Shown: piece by piece, positions 12,901 through 26,671 of the stretch | How the letters are laid out: every line of letters begins with the position of its first letter | Position numbering within the stretch: the stretch's first letter is position 1 | Source: Prinia subflava | Lineage: Eukaryota; Chordata; Aves; Passeriformes; Cisticolidae | Direction: 5' to 3' | NCBI RefSeq assembly: GCF_021018805.1 | Contig: NC_086248.1 | Span: forward strand, 62,195,985 to 62,259,984 | Length of the DNA: 64,000 nucleotides | Translations under genes and position numbers: made by a program | Notes under the pieces: generated by a model | What the model was told of the DNA's origin: nothing | The model's input: the letters and a program-made list of their open reading frames with translations, nothing else | The model's database searches: none

Positions 12901-15900
12901 GCAGCTCCGTAGGAGAGCCATTGTTTCAGCCCTGCACAGTTCCTCAGAGAACGGAAGCTGCAGACAAAGCGGCTCCCTGTGATTCACCACGCTGCTCAGC
13001 CTCCTGGTGTTTTTTCTTTTACCTATACCTTTTCAGGTCCTGCTCTGTGCTGGCCAAGGTGGACAGGCAGCCACACGATGAAGCTGAGGGACTGATCTGC
13101 TTTCCACTCAGCTTCACTAGGCGCAAATGAGATGAGCGTCTGGGATTTTTTTTTTCTGTATTGAAAAGGAAATGCAGATACAATTATCACAGCATTTGCC
13201 TTGGCAATGCATTCAAATTTATTCCCTTTTTGACTATTCAACCCTGTTGATAGATGATGCTTAAAATGTGGAATTGCCCATAATTTTTCTAGCACACTGT
13301 GAATTGCCCAGTCTTTTTATTCCTCTCTGTAAGCAGTTCTGGTTACAGAGATGCCAGCATCCCCAGTAAGTATGCTAAGAATGTAGAGTTATACTTTGTA
13401 CTGCTAAATTAACAGACAGGAATAGTCACACCAAACCAGATTCAGCTCCCAGATGGGAAAGTGTCTCCTCTAGCCCAAATTTTAATGACTTTTTCACATG
13501 CGAAATTTTCACCAATGTAGCATACTGTGCGATTTAGAACAGATGCTGTCATCTTTCTGTTGGTGATAGGTAACTTGTAGAAAATATAACTTTCTTTGCA
13601 ATGACCAACCAGGTCTTGGAAATGTCTGGACATTTAGGTAAGCTGATTAAGTAGGTTAACTTTTCTTTTATTATCCTAAACTGTTTAAATTTTAAAAAGA
13701 GAATTTTTAGTTTAGCAAGTGTATTTTCTTTTGATCACTAGTTTTAAGGATATGATTCTTACTTGGTTTGTTATTTATGCAATCCTCTTAGCTTTGACAT
13801 TCCTGTAAGTGATAGGGGAGTCCTGGGTGGCATAACAACAGTATCAGAAGAGTCAACTTCGGTTGTAGGATGTGGTGCAAAATATTCTCAGACTTTTCTG
13901 CCTCCTGACTAGGAAGAATCCATTCATGAGATGATGGAATCCACAGTCTTTGGCAGTTTGCCTGTGCCAGCTGGAATATTGTAGGAGATTTTGCCCCCCT
14001 GCAAATTTTAACAATGACTGTGTTAAGATGCGATTTTATGATTTGTTTAAAAGAAAAGAAAGGGTCTTCCACTTCTTGTGAATGCTTTACCTAAGAGACA
14101 CTTCAGTACACAGCCTGACTTGTCCTTGGAACTCCTTCATGTTTCTGCCATGAAGTCAAGTGAGATGTGCAAATGCTGGAAGGAGAAGTTAAGAAAGGTG
14201 TACATGGGCCTTTGGACAGAAATATACAGTTCTCTGTAGTTGTACCAGACACTTTAAATACCCTACCTCTCAGTCACTGCAGCTGCTCAGCCACTGAGAA
14301 GATACTTTAGATGTCATTATTTTGTGCTGTTCTCCAGTTCATGGTATTTCTAATTTTGAGTGCACTACATTACCCTATTCCTGTTTATAAATCTTTTAAG
14401 TGTGCACATTAAAAAAGTAATTAAATTGTCATTATAATTTATAGTATGCCTGAAGTCAATCACCTAATTAAATGGAAAAAGCAGAGAGGTAGTAGGTTCA
14501 TAAGCATTTATTAAGTACTACAGTATTAATTATGCAGGACTTTTGAACCAAGCAAAAGAGGAAGGAATGGAAACACCAATCTAAAAAGGCTTTCCATTGC
14601 TGGCCTTCTCAATTTAATAATGTGAGACACGCCCCAACCCCCAGTTGGCAGGACAACACTAATGCTTTCTTTTTGTTAATTTTTAATGAAATTATGATGG
14701 GGGTTTTTTATGACAATCACTTGCAGCATTTTCCTGTAATATTTTTGAAAGCATAAATTGTCCCCATGCAGGAGCCTATAAATACATGAGTAGAATTGAA
14801 GATACATTTAGAGCTTTGGTTTGGGGTGGTGGTGCAGGAGCAGACTCTTGGTCGTCACTCCTCAGCATCTCAGGTGGGCAGTGGAGCCTGTGCTGGTCCC
14901 AGTGGCTTGGGGGCCACTGGAGGTAGGGGCTGAGCCCAAAGGGCAGGCTGTGAGTGGCATTAGGAGAGGACAGGGATATGTAGGGACACTGTGGACGTGA
15001 CAAGGTTTGCACTTTCTTTGCAACCCTTCTCTCACCTCCAGCTGCAAATCCATGTCACTTGTCTGACAGTGGAAGGCATGAAATGCTGGCTCACCCTGAG
15101 GGACTGGGGTCAGGAGGAGGCTCTGTAAGGTGGCAGACTGTGGGCTGGAGCCTAAGAAATGGAAGTGCATTATATTAGTGAGCTTGTGAAACAGGGCTGT
15201 CTCACTACGTCTGGTTTGTACTTCACTGCATTAGATGAACTGCCTGGAGCAGGCAGATAAACTATATAGAGCAGAAGCCCTAAAGGTAGGATTTCTTCTC
15301 TTTCACTAGTTTGTTAAAAAATTAAAAACTGTCGTAACACACACACTGAAATAAACTTGCCTGCATTCCATGTTGATTCCAGGATTTTCATTTCATCCTC
15401 AGTGTCCTTTACACCTGAACATTAGTCATTGAAACCTCTCTTTTAGATAGCAGGGGCAGCTAATCCATCAGCCCAGGCCCTGAGCCCTGAGCCCTGGCTG
15501 CACTGAAGCAGACTGCAGGCTTTAGGGCAGAGAGAGACTGAGCAGGCAGAGGCAGCTGCTCCGAGCATTGCAGCGCTCCGTGATCTCCTGCTGATCCATC
15601 GGCCTGCCGTGAACAAAATAATTCTTGGGAATAGCAGTGCAGGCAAACATCAGTAACCAGGGCAAGCCCCAGTAAGGGGTTTGTCAGAATCCACAGTATG
15701 CTTTGCAACCCAGCTGGATATTGGTGGTAAGGGATACAGTGGAATCTTTGGAACACCTATGCTTTTTTACTGCAAGAACTTGCAGCAACAAAAGGTGGTT
15801 CACTAGAGATGGGGCCTTTAAAAGACCTTCAGATCACAGGTCTTTAAAAGAAAAGATGACCAAAAACCCCACTACTGTATAAATGGACAGGAAGGAGTGA

Positions 15901-16575
15901 GAGACTTACCTGCTTGGCCTGTCATTATCAAGTTGATTTAACACATTTGGAACCTAACTGCAGAGGTATCAGGTTATCTTGCAGTACATTAAATAGGAAT
16001 TCATTGGCAAAACCTAATCATAACATAATGTAACATCTGAAAGTTGGACCTGACTAATCTGGAAACTGAAGAACCTTGTCAATAGCTCTTTTTCTGAAAG
16101 AAATTGAGATTATGTGATTGGAATATAAATCCCTGCTGAAGACCATTTCTTTTCACAGTCTTTAATAGGCTGAACTGAATTGACAGCAAAAATGACCAAA
16201 AAAAAAAAAAGAAGACTAAAGTATCAAGAAAATTTACTTTGTGTAGATATTATAAGTTTTGTACAAAAAACATTGAGTCTGTTTGTCCGTAATCACTGCA
16301 GGATTGTGTACTGTCTTCTTCAGTACAAGGATGAAGAGAACTGTACACCAAGGCCAGGTCCAGCAGCTGAGGTTGCATCATCCCTTTTCCTTGTCCTACA
16401 CACACCCTGAGTTACAGGCTTGCATGTCTTGCTGGAGGGAGACCTGTGGTTCCTGCTCTTCACCTGTTTATTACTGTAATTAATATTTCAAACAGTTGTA
16501 ACTGGGATTCCCTTTGTAACAAAGCCAGTGTTTTACCTTATATGGAGAAATTTAAATTATTGACAGCTCTTCATC

Positions 16576-16765
16576 TCAGAACTCATAATAACCCTATAAG
16601 GAGCACAGTCATTATGCTTCAGGTTAGCACTGCAGCAGTGTTATATAAGGAATGTAACTTGACAGTTGTCTGGGGAAAATAATTATATATATTATATATA
16701 TCATATATATATCTCAAAGGTAGTGGCCTACCCAAGGTCTCAGATGACATAATACAAGTTGGGTT
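16576..16765 (+). repeat. Possible MIR-like relic interrupted by an AT tract
   Basis: ACTCATAATAACCCTATAAGG followed by CAGTCATTATGC resembles the MIR segment around 'ctcacaacaaccctatgagg'. Downstream, GTGGCCTACCCAAGGTCTCAGATGAC resembles the 'cttgcccaaggtcacac' part. The two are separated by more than the usual distance, with an AT dinucleotide tract (16682-16713) between them. The identification is weak. Confidence 0.3.
16682..16713. repeat. AT-rich microsatellite, imperfect (TA)n
   Basis: About 32 bp of interrupted TA repeats. It is a simple repeat without visible function. Confidence 0.85.
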
Positions 16766-19700
16766 ATATAATTCATTTTATGGTCAATAAGCTTGTCCTC
16801 TGAGCTGCATGTTGGAAAACGTAATGCTTGTCTGTTTGTATCAGAGTTTACAGCTCTCTCCTTAATACGGAAATTGCTCATGCCATACTATCATAATCTG
16901 TTCTCAGCTTCTCAAGCTGGCACTAGGCAGAGGTAGTCCCAGCAGCGGTGTCCTCTCTTTGTTGAAACAGTGAAAAACTAGGAAACCCAAACCTTCCACG
17001 TATTGATTCTGAAAACAAGTTGGATGAGTTTTATATTGCAGCCCTTTGAAGTAACAGTGGAGCAGAGCCGTTCAGATCTGCTCTGCCAATCTTTGTGTCT
17101 AAACAGAGGAAAGTAAGTCTCTTCTTCATGTGTCTTTAGCACTTTAGGCCAATTTTCTTTGGGACAATGGATTTGTTTCATGTTACAGGCAGATAATTGA
17201 TTTTAAGTTCCAGATATCATGATACAATGATACATCCAATGAATGCTGTATTTCCACAGTTGTGGAAATTGCGTTTTCTCAGGTATCAAAACCAGCACAG
17301 GCGTTCTGTCACAGATGGAGAACTTGACCACCCCAGTCTGCCTTTATGAGTTGCTCAGACATCGCTCAGAGGGATCTGTGTTAGGCACTGGCAAAGCTGG
17401 GACAGGTGGATGCTTGGTGGCACATGCCTTGCACGCAGTGTGTGACTCCAGGCAGCTCAGCCAAAGACTCTCTGTAAGCAGGAGGAGGCCACCAGCTTCT
17501 CCTGTGCTCCTGGACCTCCTCTGTGTTGGGAGCACAGGTGTGTCACGTATATCAGGTGAAGGGTGTTGCTTAAAAATGAAAGTGCATGGGCCATGATTGC
17601 AGATCAGGCATATCAGAAGTAGCTTTTAAGTTCCTGCTACTGGAATTTGGTGTGACCTCAACAGCTTCCAGATGTTCTGCATAAATTTTCAGGTAATCTT
17701 GGTGCTGATGTGGCTTCATTCTGAGCACTCCCTAATGGAGGTGACATGAGTTTGTGCAGGGAGGTAACACTCTTTATTTGTGTGGGTGGAAGTCCTCTAG
17801 AATTTCAGGGCACATCCTGAAGAAGAGTGGTATTGAATTCCAGCTATTTCATTAATCTGAGTATTGATCTTGTATGTGGGATTTTCTTTAGGTGTCTCCT
17901 GGGAGAACAATATTAAATTTGAAAGAACAAATGCCACTATAAAGCAGGGAATTGTGCAACGACATATTTTTAACTTCAAGCCTCATAAATTAAATTCCTA
18001 ACTAGACTTGGTGCAAATATTTAAAATCCTCTTCAGTCCACAAAATCAAAGAACCAAGGGACAACCTCAGTTCACAAGACTCTTCAAGAAGATGGAAAAC
18101 TCCAAAGTCAAGCTGACTGAATGTTTAAGAGAAGAAATCTAGGTACATTGGGTCTGGAGAGAGCCTAAGTGAGAGCTTTAGGAGCACATATGTGTCTGCA
18201 AGGGCAGGAATGAACAGGGCAAGATATTTTTGTATGTTGCTGAAGAGAAATTGAGGGGGAAATCCTCTGGTTAAACTACAGCAGGGAGTACTTTGCTCTA
18301 GGCTGTGCGATATTGGAAAGGGGTTTACTACTATACAACATTTAGGTCAGTGGAGCAAACTGGCGTGGGAGGGTGTGGAGCTGGTCACAACTAGACCGGA
18401 TAAATGACTGTTATAGGTGACCTAGGATGACCCGTTTAGAGGTGGCTTCCATCCCAAATGTTTTGAGGATTTTTGTTCTCTTCAGATTCAACTCATTAGA
18501 CCAACTTGTTCTTCCAGTCGGTATGTGAGTTATTACAGCCCTACTGACAAAAAAGCCCTCTGCACTAAGAACAGCACGTAAAATAAAAATATGACCAATA
18601 TTGCTTTGCATTTATTGCAGATGTAAAATGTGCCAAATAATTATTACATAAATTCAATAGTGTGTTTGTGTTTATGGGTAATCTCTGGAAATTGGTATTA
18701 AAAATAAAATATCTTATAAATATTTAGGCTATACTTAAAACACTTGGGTTTTTTCCTTAGATATTCCTCCCCAGGAATATCTCCATATTTTAAAGTACAA
18801 TCTGTGTCCCCATGACCACATGAGCTACATCTCCTGCTACAAATGTCTGTCGTGATGCAGGTTCCCAGGGAAGGGTTTAGAGGGCTTACAGATCAGTGAG
18901 CTGGTGCATGCGCGTGTTCGGATGTATGTGCATATCCTTAAGTGATAGTGTGATAGCCTTACTCAACAGTGGAATTTTTAATTGAAGACATGTTTTCTCT
19001 ATGCCAGCTTATGCTTTCTTTCATGACACTACGTTGTTCAAAGGCAGGCTCTATTGTTAAGTAATTAAAATTGGTGCATGGGCAAAGATTCACTTTCATC
19101 CACAGAAGCAACATGATGTATAGCTAATCACCCTGGCAGGGAAGAGCATTTCTCTTTGGTCTCAATCCAGGTTCCATTGACTTTTACGATATTTGGATCA
19201 AGTTTTCTAATCATGCTGCTGTGATGATCTGCAAACCCACTGAGGACTTCATTGCTCACTGCCAGGACTAGTTGTAATGAAATGGTATGAAAAGCACTGG
19301 AACATGGGTGCCAAAGCCTACATCTGCAGTTCAACTTAAGAATTTCTTTGACTTGTCAGAATGAAAGAAATGCAGTAGTCCCAGCACAGTTAATCTGACT
19401 CCATTTACTTATCCTCTTTTAATCACATTTGAAACTGCTGTAGGATTGGTGTATTAGTAAGCAATCCTTAGAGAAGTGGTGAGCAGTGCTTTACCTGTCC
19501 AAAGGTCATGCAGAGTTCATCAGGCTCTGTGTGGATCTTGTTATTCTGCTTGTCTGCCATGAAGTAGTCCTGACAGAAAAAAAAATAGCTTCTTTTCTTT
19601 GAGGGCTTGCTCTTCTATCATGTAAACAGTTTATGCTGATCACAAAGGTTCTAGAACAGTGCAGCAATGGTTTGGGACATAATTGACTAAATTTTAATAC

Positions 19701-21358
19701 ATCTGTTGTAACTGCCTGAACCAGAATTGGTGGTATTAATCTCTGGAAATGCTTGAGTGGGAATTTGAATAATTCTTTGGAGATGTAAAATTCAGTAGGG
19801 ATCAGTTTTGTCCTTTTTTTTCTACCTTATCACTTTCCTTAGCCATTCCTTGTATCTGAATTTCTGAGTGATCATTATGGTTTGTTGTGTCTTTTATTCT
19901 TCATGAGAAGCCTTTGATTTCTTATGCGTCTTAGTAGTGGTATTATGTTTTCCTGGTAGAAACATTTTTTTGAGCCTCATATGTTGACTCTGTTATCCAA
20001 AAGCATTTTTAAGTGCCGTGCACTTTTCTTGTCTCCTTTCCTAGGGCAGTTTTTCCTTGGTTGGAGCTTCTGCAGTCAGAGCAGCCTCTCGCTATTTTTC
20101 TGGTTTTACTAATTTTTGAAAAGGAGCCCTACCGTAAAATCAAATCTTGAGAGTTTAGGGGATGAGTCTTGGTGAAATTGCCACCTTTTACTCCTTAGTC
20201 TTTTGCTTGCAGCTGCACCAAAGCTCAGCTGAATGCATCAGAGAAGGCAAAGGTAGCCTAAAAACCTGTTTTTCCATTTCTCTGTTTCCTGGGGCAACCA
20301 GGCCTTGAAGATACCATATGTTAATATGAAACATCCTCAGAAACCAGGTTTAGCTAATCCCTGCCAGTCTCCTTAAGTCAGCCAGTCTCTTTCCGCCATT
20401 TAGTGTTATGGTATCTGTTTGTGCTGGCACCTAGCTTTTGGAACAGAGGCATCAAATTTAGTGGAGGCTCTGCTCACCTGCATTATCATTTGTGTTTCAA
20501 AGGTCAGTAATTTTTTTCTTAAAATATATTGCTTTTTAATGAGTTTTCTGGACATAGTAAAAAAAGCAGTTTAGAGAGGGACTGGTTTAGTACACTATTA
20601 GGATCTGTATTTTATTCTTGTCTTGACTATCACAAAAGGATATTCAAGGGGGCTGCTTTGTCTCCAGCAACATGAGCTCTGAAAATTCAGGGTAAAACCT
20701 TTGTGTCTGCTCTGAAGAAATGAGTCTTTTGTCAAGTACCACATCATAGATAATTTTTATTTAAGGCTTTAAGTTCAGTAGTGTGTCTGGTAAGCTTATT
20801 TCTTTGGCTATTACTTTAGTGATGCAGCAAGTTAAACTTTCCATCTTGCCTTTTCTGTAACTCTTCATCTATGCTTCAGATCTCAGACAGTGGACAGGAT
20901 TTGCAAGGGACTGCACAGGTTAAAGATGACCATGGATCATCATTGCTTACACACTGGAGATTACTACCCCACCACCCCACTTGTGAGAAGAGCTGTGGAA
21001 GTGCTCTGCCTCTTACTCCAGGCAAAGCCATCTGGGTTGGCTTTGGTTGAAGGTCAGTGCAGGGCTCACAATGAATGTGGTAGAAATGTGAGCCTGCAGC
21101 CAGCATGGAACAAGTAGGGACAGAAGGACTTTCAGCTTCCCTAGCTAGAGGAAGACGTGCTGTCATAGCTCTTAGCCAACAACGTTTTCCATTAAGCGAG
21201 ATGTGCCGGGATAGCTTGGATAGCTACAAGCTTTTATGTCATGTTTTCCTACATGATGCTGAAGAGAAATTCATTAAACTCTTTGGGAAAAGTATACCAG
21301 AACCTGTCTTGTAACTGTCCTTGCAGGAGCTTTCCACTGGCCTCCAAAACCTAGCCTT

Positions 21359-21631
21359 TCATCCGAGATTATTCTCCAGGCTGTTGATTACATTTTTCAG
21401 AGCTGCAGCGTTCTCAGTGATGATTGCATCAGGACTATCAGTTGTTCTTTCCAGGTCCTCAATTTTCTTTTCAACCTCCTGCTGTTTTAATCCCAAACCT
21501 TCAAGCTTCCTGTCTATGGAAACCATAGTAGCCTGGAGTAAGTCCAGCCTTCCAGAAATAGGTACTGTATGTTTTATAAAAAAATTAGATAATATTCGGT
21601 GGCCAATGACTGCAGCTGTAGACATCATCAA
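21359..21631 (-). pseudogene. Coiled-coil coding-like fragment, unassigned
   Basis: The minus strand encodes 90 residues whose middle (residues 28-63, SGRLDLLQATMVSIDRKLEG then LGLKQQEVEKKIEDLERT) has clear heptad spacing of hydrophobic residues and a natural amino-acid mix. This is unlike the chance frames elsewhere. It weakly resembles the coiled coil that precedes the KRAB box in ZNF777/ZNF398-type proteins (DUF3669). A possible acceptor (ACATACAG, AG at 21566-21565) lies just before the coding-like part, so the real unit may be 21564 down to about 21359. A TGA ends the frame; after it the same frame reads on with KARFWRPVESS, suggesting a decayed copy. It could also be an exon of an unknown antisense gene. 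No zinc fingers were seen nearby. Confidence 0.3.
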
Positions 21632-24600
21632 ACCAGAGGCAAGTAAGCCCTTTTATAGCTGAAAACCATATGTGAGTATGCTGCCAGATCCTTTGCTGGT
21701 CCTAATTTCTTCAAAAGCATGTTAAAGTCACTTATGAAAATCATAGACAACACTCTCAAAATCTTAAGTCACTTAAATGATTGTGACCAGTAGGTCATAC
21801 CATATAGCATACCTGGAAAATAACTTCACACAGCTCCTGAAAGCTTTCTAATAAAATATTTTGAAAATACATCTTAAATGAGTTGTTTTCATGGTCTTGG
21901 TGAATTTGGTTGTTTTCCTAAACTGCCCGCATAGTACCTGCACTTGGTTTGGCATAGTTTTCCCCCATGTCTCCATCCTGGGAGAAGGCTGTGCCTGCAG
22001 CAGGCAGTGGCACCAAGCCCACTGTCTGCTTCCCCCTTCCTGTGGCTCTGGGGAAGGGTGCTTGGCCTGGGCTCAGCCTTACTGATATGGGCAGGGCCAG
22101 GTGGGTGAGCCTTCTACAGAACAGGGGTGGAGCATGAGCTGGGGTCAGTCATGGGAGTGCTGGAAACTTCTTTTGCTTGTGGAAATACCATAACCTTTCT
22201 GATAAGGGCACGTGTGGTGAGACATTTCATCTCTGCATTTCTGCAAAAGTGCATGAGAAGGTAAGATTCTCAATAGGGGCAGAAGCCAGTATTGAAGCCT
22301 TTACAAAGGACTTCTTACTCCAGTCAAATGAAGAACATGCCTGTTTTACAGATTTTTGCTGTCTCTGCTGTCTTGGCCAAAGGTGTAAAGAGGCGTGATC
22401 CTTGACTTGATCTCTAACACACACACAAAAGCTCTCACTGTGCATATACTTAGAACAAACCTTTACTTTTACTGAAACACTTTTAATGTGTTGGATGAGG
22501 GAAGATGGACCTCAGGAAAAAGCTGTGCCAGCAAATAGCATAATTTTGCTGCTACGAATGAAGGCTGTGATGGGAACACTGTCAGTACAGTGTGCTCAGA
22601 CAGCTGCACCAGCAGAGCTATCCTGTTCTGGATACAGCCTTGTCTTCTGTTCCAGTTTGTCATGCATGGTTTATCTTTCTGTCACCTCTTCAGAACCCTA
22701 GCACTTCTTGGCATAAAAAGAAATTAAAACACAATACAGATGAGTCTGCTCTGTATTGGAGTCTTGACCTTTAATATATCAGGTTTTCATATTGCAGCTT
22801 TTCCAGCAAATCGGCTGTCCTACAAGAACAGAGGTGCTTTAGTGATCCGCAGAGGTCTTAACTTAGCCATGCTTCAGTTTTATTTGCTTCCACCTAGCAG
22901 CTCTCAAGCTGCCTGAAATGCCTTTGAGAGGAGATAAGGTTTTCAGATTGCCTGTGAGATCATTACCATGAACGCCAGTAGTCCAGCAAGGCAAAAAAAT
23001 TATCACTAAAAATCAGAGAAAACAACCTGGCAACCCGAGTGTTAGAAGAGTTGCTTAATGTTTTGTCCTGTTTTACCAGTTTAATTTTTATCAGCCTTTG
23101 GGGTTTGTGTTTTTCCCCTTGGTGCTTTCATTACATTTTCCTTCCTTTATTAAAGAAAGTGTTTGCACCTTACTGTGTGTCTGCTTTCCTCCTGAACAGG
23201 CTGGTACATTGCTCCAATAGCAGCTTTGCAGTCAGACCCCTTAGATCAATAAACCATCTTAGTTAGTTGTTGAGTATACCAGAGCTGAATTTGAAAGATT
23301 TACCGTCACACCTAAAATACCTGATGTAAATTTTAAGAGGCATCTGAAGAATTGCTGTACATTGCAGTCCTAAAGCTTTGCCAGTGTTACCTTTTGACCA
23401 GATCACTGCTTGACTGGGTTTTGGTCTCATGTTTTTCTCTGCAACTATTCATGGTATTGGTGTTCGTTTTTTTCTCCGAGAGACAGACAACCACGTCTTA
23501 GAGAAACAAAACAACTGTGTCAACAGATGGGAGAGAAAATACTGTGTCGGAAATAGTGCTAGGAATAAACCATGTTAAAAATAGGTAGTCTTGCCACAAC
23601 TGCTTCTTTGGCCAATGTGGAAATCCTTCTTTCCCATACTTGCATGTTATCAAAACTATACTAAAATCCTGCTAGAAAAGCTGCCAAATAAGCCTACAAA
23701 AACATTGCTACAACAATAACTACCGTTTTCCTGCCTAATTGTAAGAGTCATGCTAGTGAAGGAGAAAGACTAAGGAAGTTGTGCTACCATGGGACAGCTC
23801 TGAACAGTGCCAGGGACTGACCCCTGGCCAGCAGCAACTAAAACACAGCTTTTTTGCTTGTAGCTATAGATTTTATTGATGTGACCTTCCTCTCCCCTCC
23901 CAACAGTACTAGAACAACACCAGAGGGTTGTCAGAATTTTGCCCTTTCTTAGAAGTGTTTCTGCATTCCTAAGCTTGGAGAAAAATAATTTTCCTGTCCC
24001 ACAAAATATCTGGGGAAAACCCACAGCAGTTCAGCTAACAAGTTGGGTTTTTTTAATAAGTAATCTCTTTTCCTCTCCAAAACTGGAAAGCAAACTGAAC
24101 TATTCTTAAATGTGATTGTTACCAGCAGAACTACAGCTGCAGTTTAGACTTCGCATTTCTGTTTTCCATCTGTTGTCTCATTTTTGCTGTTTGTCTCCTT
24201 GCTTTCAGTTGTCTCTTGTGTGTCCCAATTTATCCAGTTTTAGTGGCTGACCAGCCAGTTCAGCAGGCTGGAAAGCCACTGTCCTAATGGCTGCAAAGAG
24301 GGTCTTCATTTAATGGAGTTTTTTCCACAATGCCCCTCTGCTTTCTTTGGTCCATTTTTGTTCGTGCTTGGTGCTCCACATTGTGTCCTCTGGGAAGAGA
24401 GAAGATATTTGCCTAATGTGTATTTTTCTGGAGTTGTTTAATTTCTGAAAACATTTATACAGTTGGCAGCACCTTTGGGGCAGGGACAGATTGCAATCTC
24501 AAACAAAGAACAAGTCAGTGCGTTGACAGCAGCTGGAGGAGCAGAAGAACAGGTAGAGCCTGGCCCTCAGAGCTCCCTTCCCCACATTCCCCACAGCTTT

Positions 24601-26633
24601 TTCCTATGGGGACTTACTTGAGAGCTTGGCAGAAAGCAGCCTCAGGCAGCAGAGCATAATTTAGGGCAGCCCCATGGTATTTGTAATTGATTCTGATACC
24701 TGCAAAGGTAGATAAGGCTCCTTCATCTGGGGAGAAGGGCAGAGGCAGGCAAATGGTACAGCCTGCTTCTGGGCATAAATTCCCCATGACTAGTTCCAGC
24801 CCTGCTCTTTGCAACAGGCTTTTCCTTTCCCACTCGTCTGCAGTCGAGGAATGCTCCTGGGGATCTGTACTTGGCTGGAAGTCGTCTCTGTTAGATTAAT
24901 GTTGCTTGTGAAGACTGAAGGAAATTTAAAGGAAAAGAATAGGTTTCAGATGATGTTAGAGGCTGCCCTGTTACTTCAGTCCATCAAGGGAAGAGCCACA
25001 TTGCTTATCAAAGTAGAGTGTTTATTATCCCCACTCCTTCCTTGTTGCCGCATGAGGAAGATGTAAATGAAGAGTCTGAATGCCTGTTATTTTTCACTCT
25101 TTTTCCAGTAGATTAGAAAAACTCTCAATTCACTCTGTGAAAAGGCTCAGTGAGGCTCATCAGCAGTGTATGTACAGAATTTCCTATGGTAGCTTCTTAC
25201 CTCATTTTTTTATATTGACTCCTGCCTCTGTGGTCCCTGCAATCCATACTATGTGTAGTATGTATATGTATATATATCTATGTCCACTCCAAGGATATGT
25301 TCCATGGACTTTTTAAAATTTGTTTTTGCTTAACCGAGCTATGGATGAGTTAAAAAGACAACTACTTTACATGCATGAGTGACAGCTTGATTAACAGCTG
25401 AATTCTACCTTCTTCCAGCCTGATGAGCTCCAAAGGAAGTCAAGGGAAGTTTTGTGCAACATCCTCACCCTGTGAAAAAACAATATTCAAAAAGATGCAC
25501 ACTGCCTATTCACTTTTGACTTGAGCACATGCTTTGCTTTGCTGAATTGGCTTTAGTGATTAGAGATGGAATTAAGCATATGCTTAAATGACTTGCTTAG
25601 CTGTGATTGAGATTGTGTAATTTTTCTGCCAGAGCTTTCCTCCCAAATCCATGAAAGTAGGCTCAGGCCACAGTGACAGAGAGGTGATGCAGTTGTAGCG
25701 GGCAGGATAAGCAGTTAAGACTTATGCCCTTTGTATTGTAACATGACATTTTGCTTTTTCATTACTGCCAATTTCAAATTATGGTTGTGAATTGTGGTCA
25801 AGTGAATATAGTTTCATGGAGCAAGTATACAAAATATTTTTGCTTCGGCTATAGAAATATATCGCTAAGAGCTCTTGCGTAGCTGCGTCCAAGCTAACTG
25901 CTGTTGCACTGCCTTGTTTTTCAGACTCTTTCATTCTTGTGTTGGACACAAAAATCATTAGAAAACATTCACTGGCAGCATTTAATAGCATATATTTAGA
26001 ACATGAAATAAAGAAGCCAGACATTGGTGATGCACCATAATCTATTAGTAATTTGTTTAACTCCACTCCTACACACATGCAGGAGAATAAAAGTTATTTA
26101 AATAAAATTTATTTTTTAAAAAACCTTCACATTTATGATTATGTAGGGGTTTTTTTTCTTTAAAACACCATCTATTTTCCTTTTTCTGAGAGTCAATGGT
26201 GATTGCAAAATGCAAAAAATTGCAAACAAAACTAAGGAGGAGTTCAAGTTAGCTGTGGAGCCAAAAGTGTGATTCAGTAGCTCAAAATATCTCTGCGCTT
26301 CATGCATCAAACTCAAACACTGTGCTTTGGCAACGCCCCCTGGATTAGAAGCAGAGTTTGAGGTCGTTCCTCCTCCAGCCTGCCATGTATGGATAGGGCC
26401 CACGCTCATGACAAATTACTGACTTACTGGGCAGACCTCAAGAGCAGAGTGACATCAGTGCAGAGGGATCTTGCCTCACTGAGGAAGACCAAAGACTTCA
26501 CTGCTGCCTTTCTCTTGGTAGTCTTAAGACCTGGAGGACCAGAGTGGAGGGACTGGGAGAAAGGACACTTTAAACAGTCTCTCTCTAGACATGGCAATAA
26601 CAAGGGATAGTGAGGTAGTTTCCTTGTAAAGAG

Positions 26634-26671
26634 GTCACGTCACATGATGTCCAGCAGAAGTGCTATAAAAG
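26634..26671 (+). promoter_or_regulatory. Possible TATA promoter with CRE/E-box-like element
   Basis: GTCACGTCACATGATG (26634-26649) resembles overlapping CRE half-sites and an E-box. A good TATA box (TATAAAAG, 26664-26671) lies 15 nt further on. The arrangement is that of a compact promoter firing at about 26695 on the plus strand. No gene or clear exon follows, so this is only a motif match. Confidence 0.2.

Larger units (their letters stand above)
9961..21358. other. Non-coding, no gene recognised apart from a possible MIR relic
   Basis: Mostly AT-rich with scattered short A or T runs (for example A(12) at about 16199-16210). Open frames here have chance-like composition. Confidence 0.6.
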
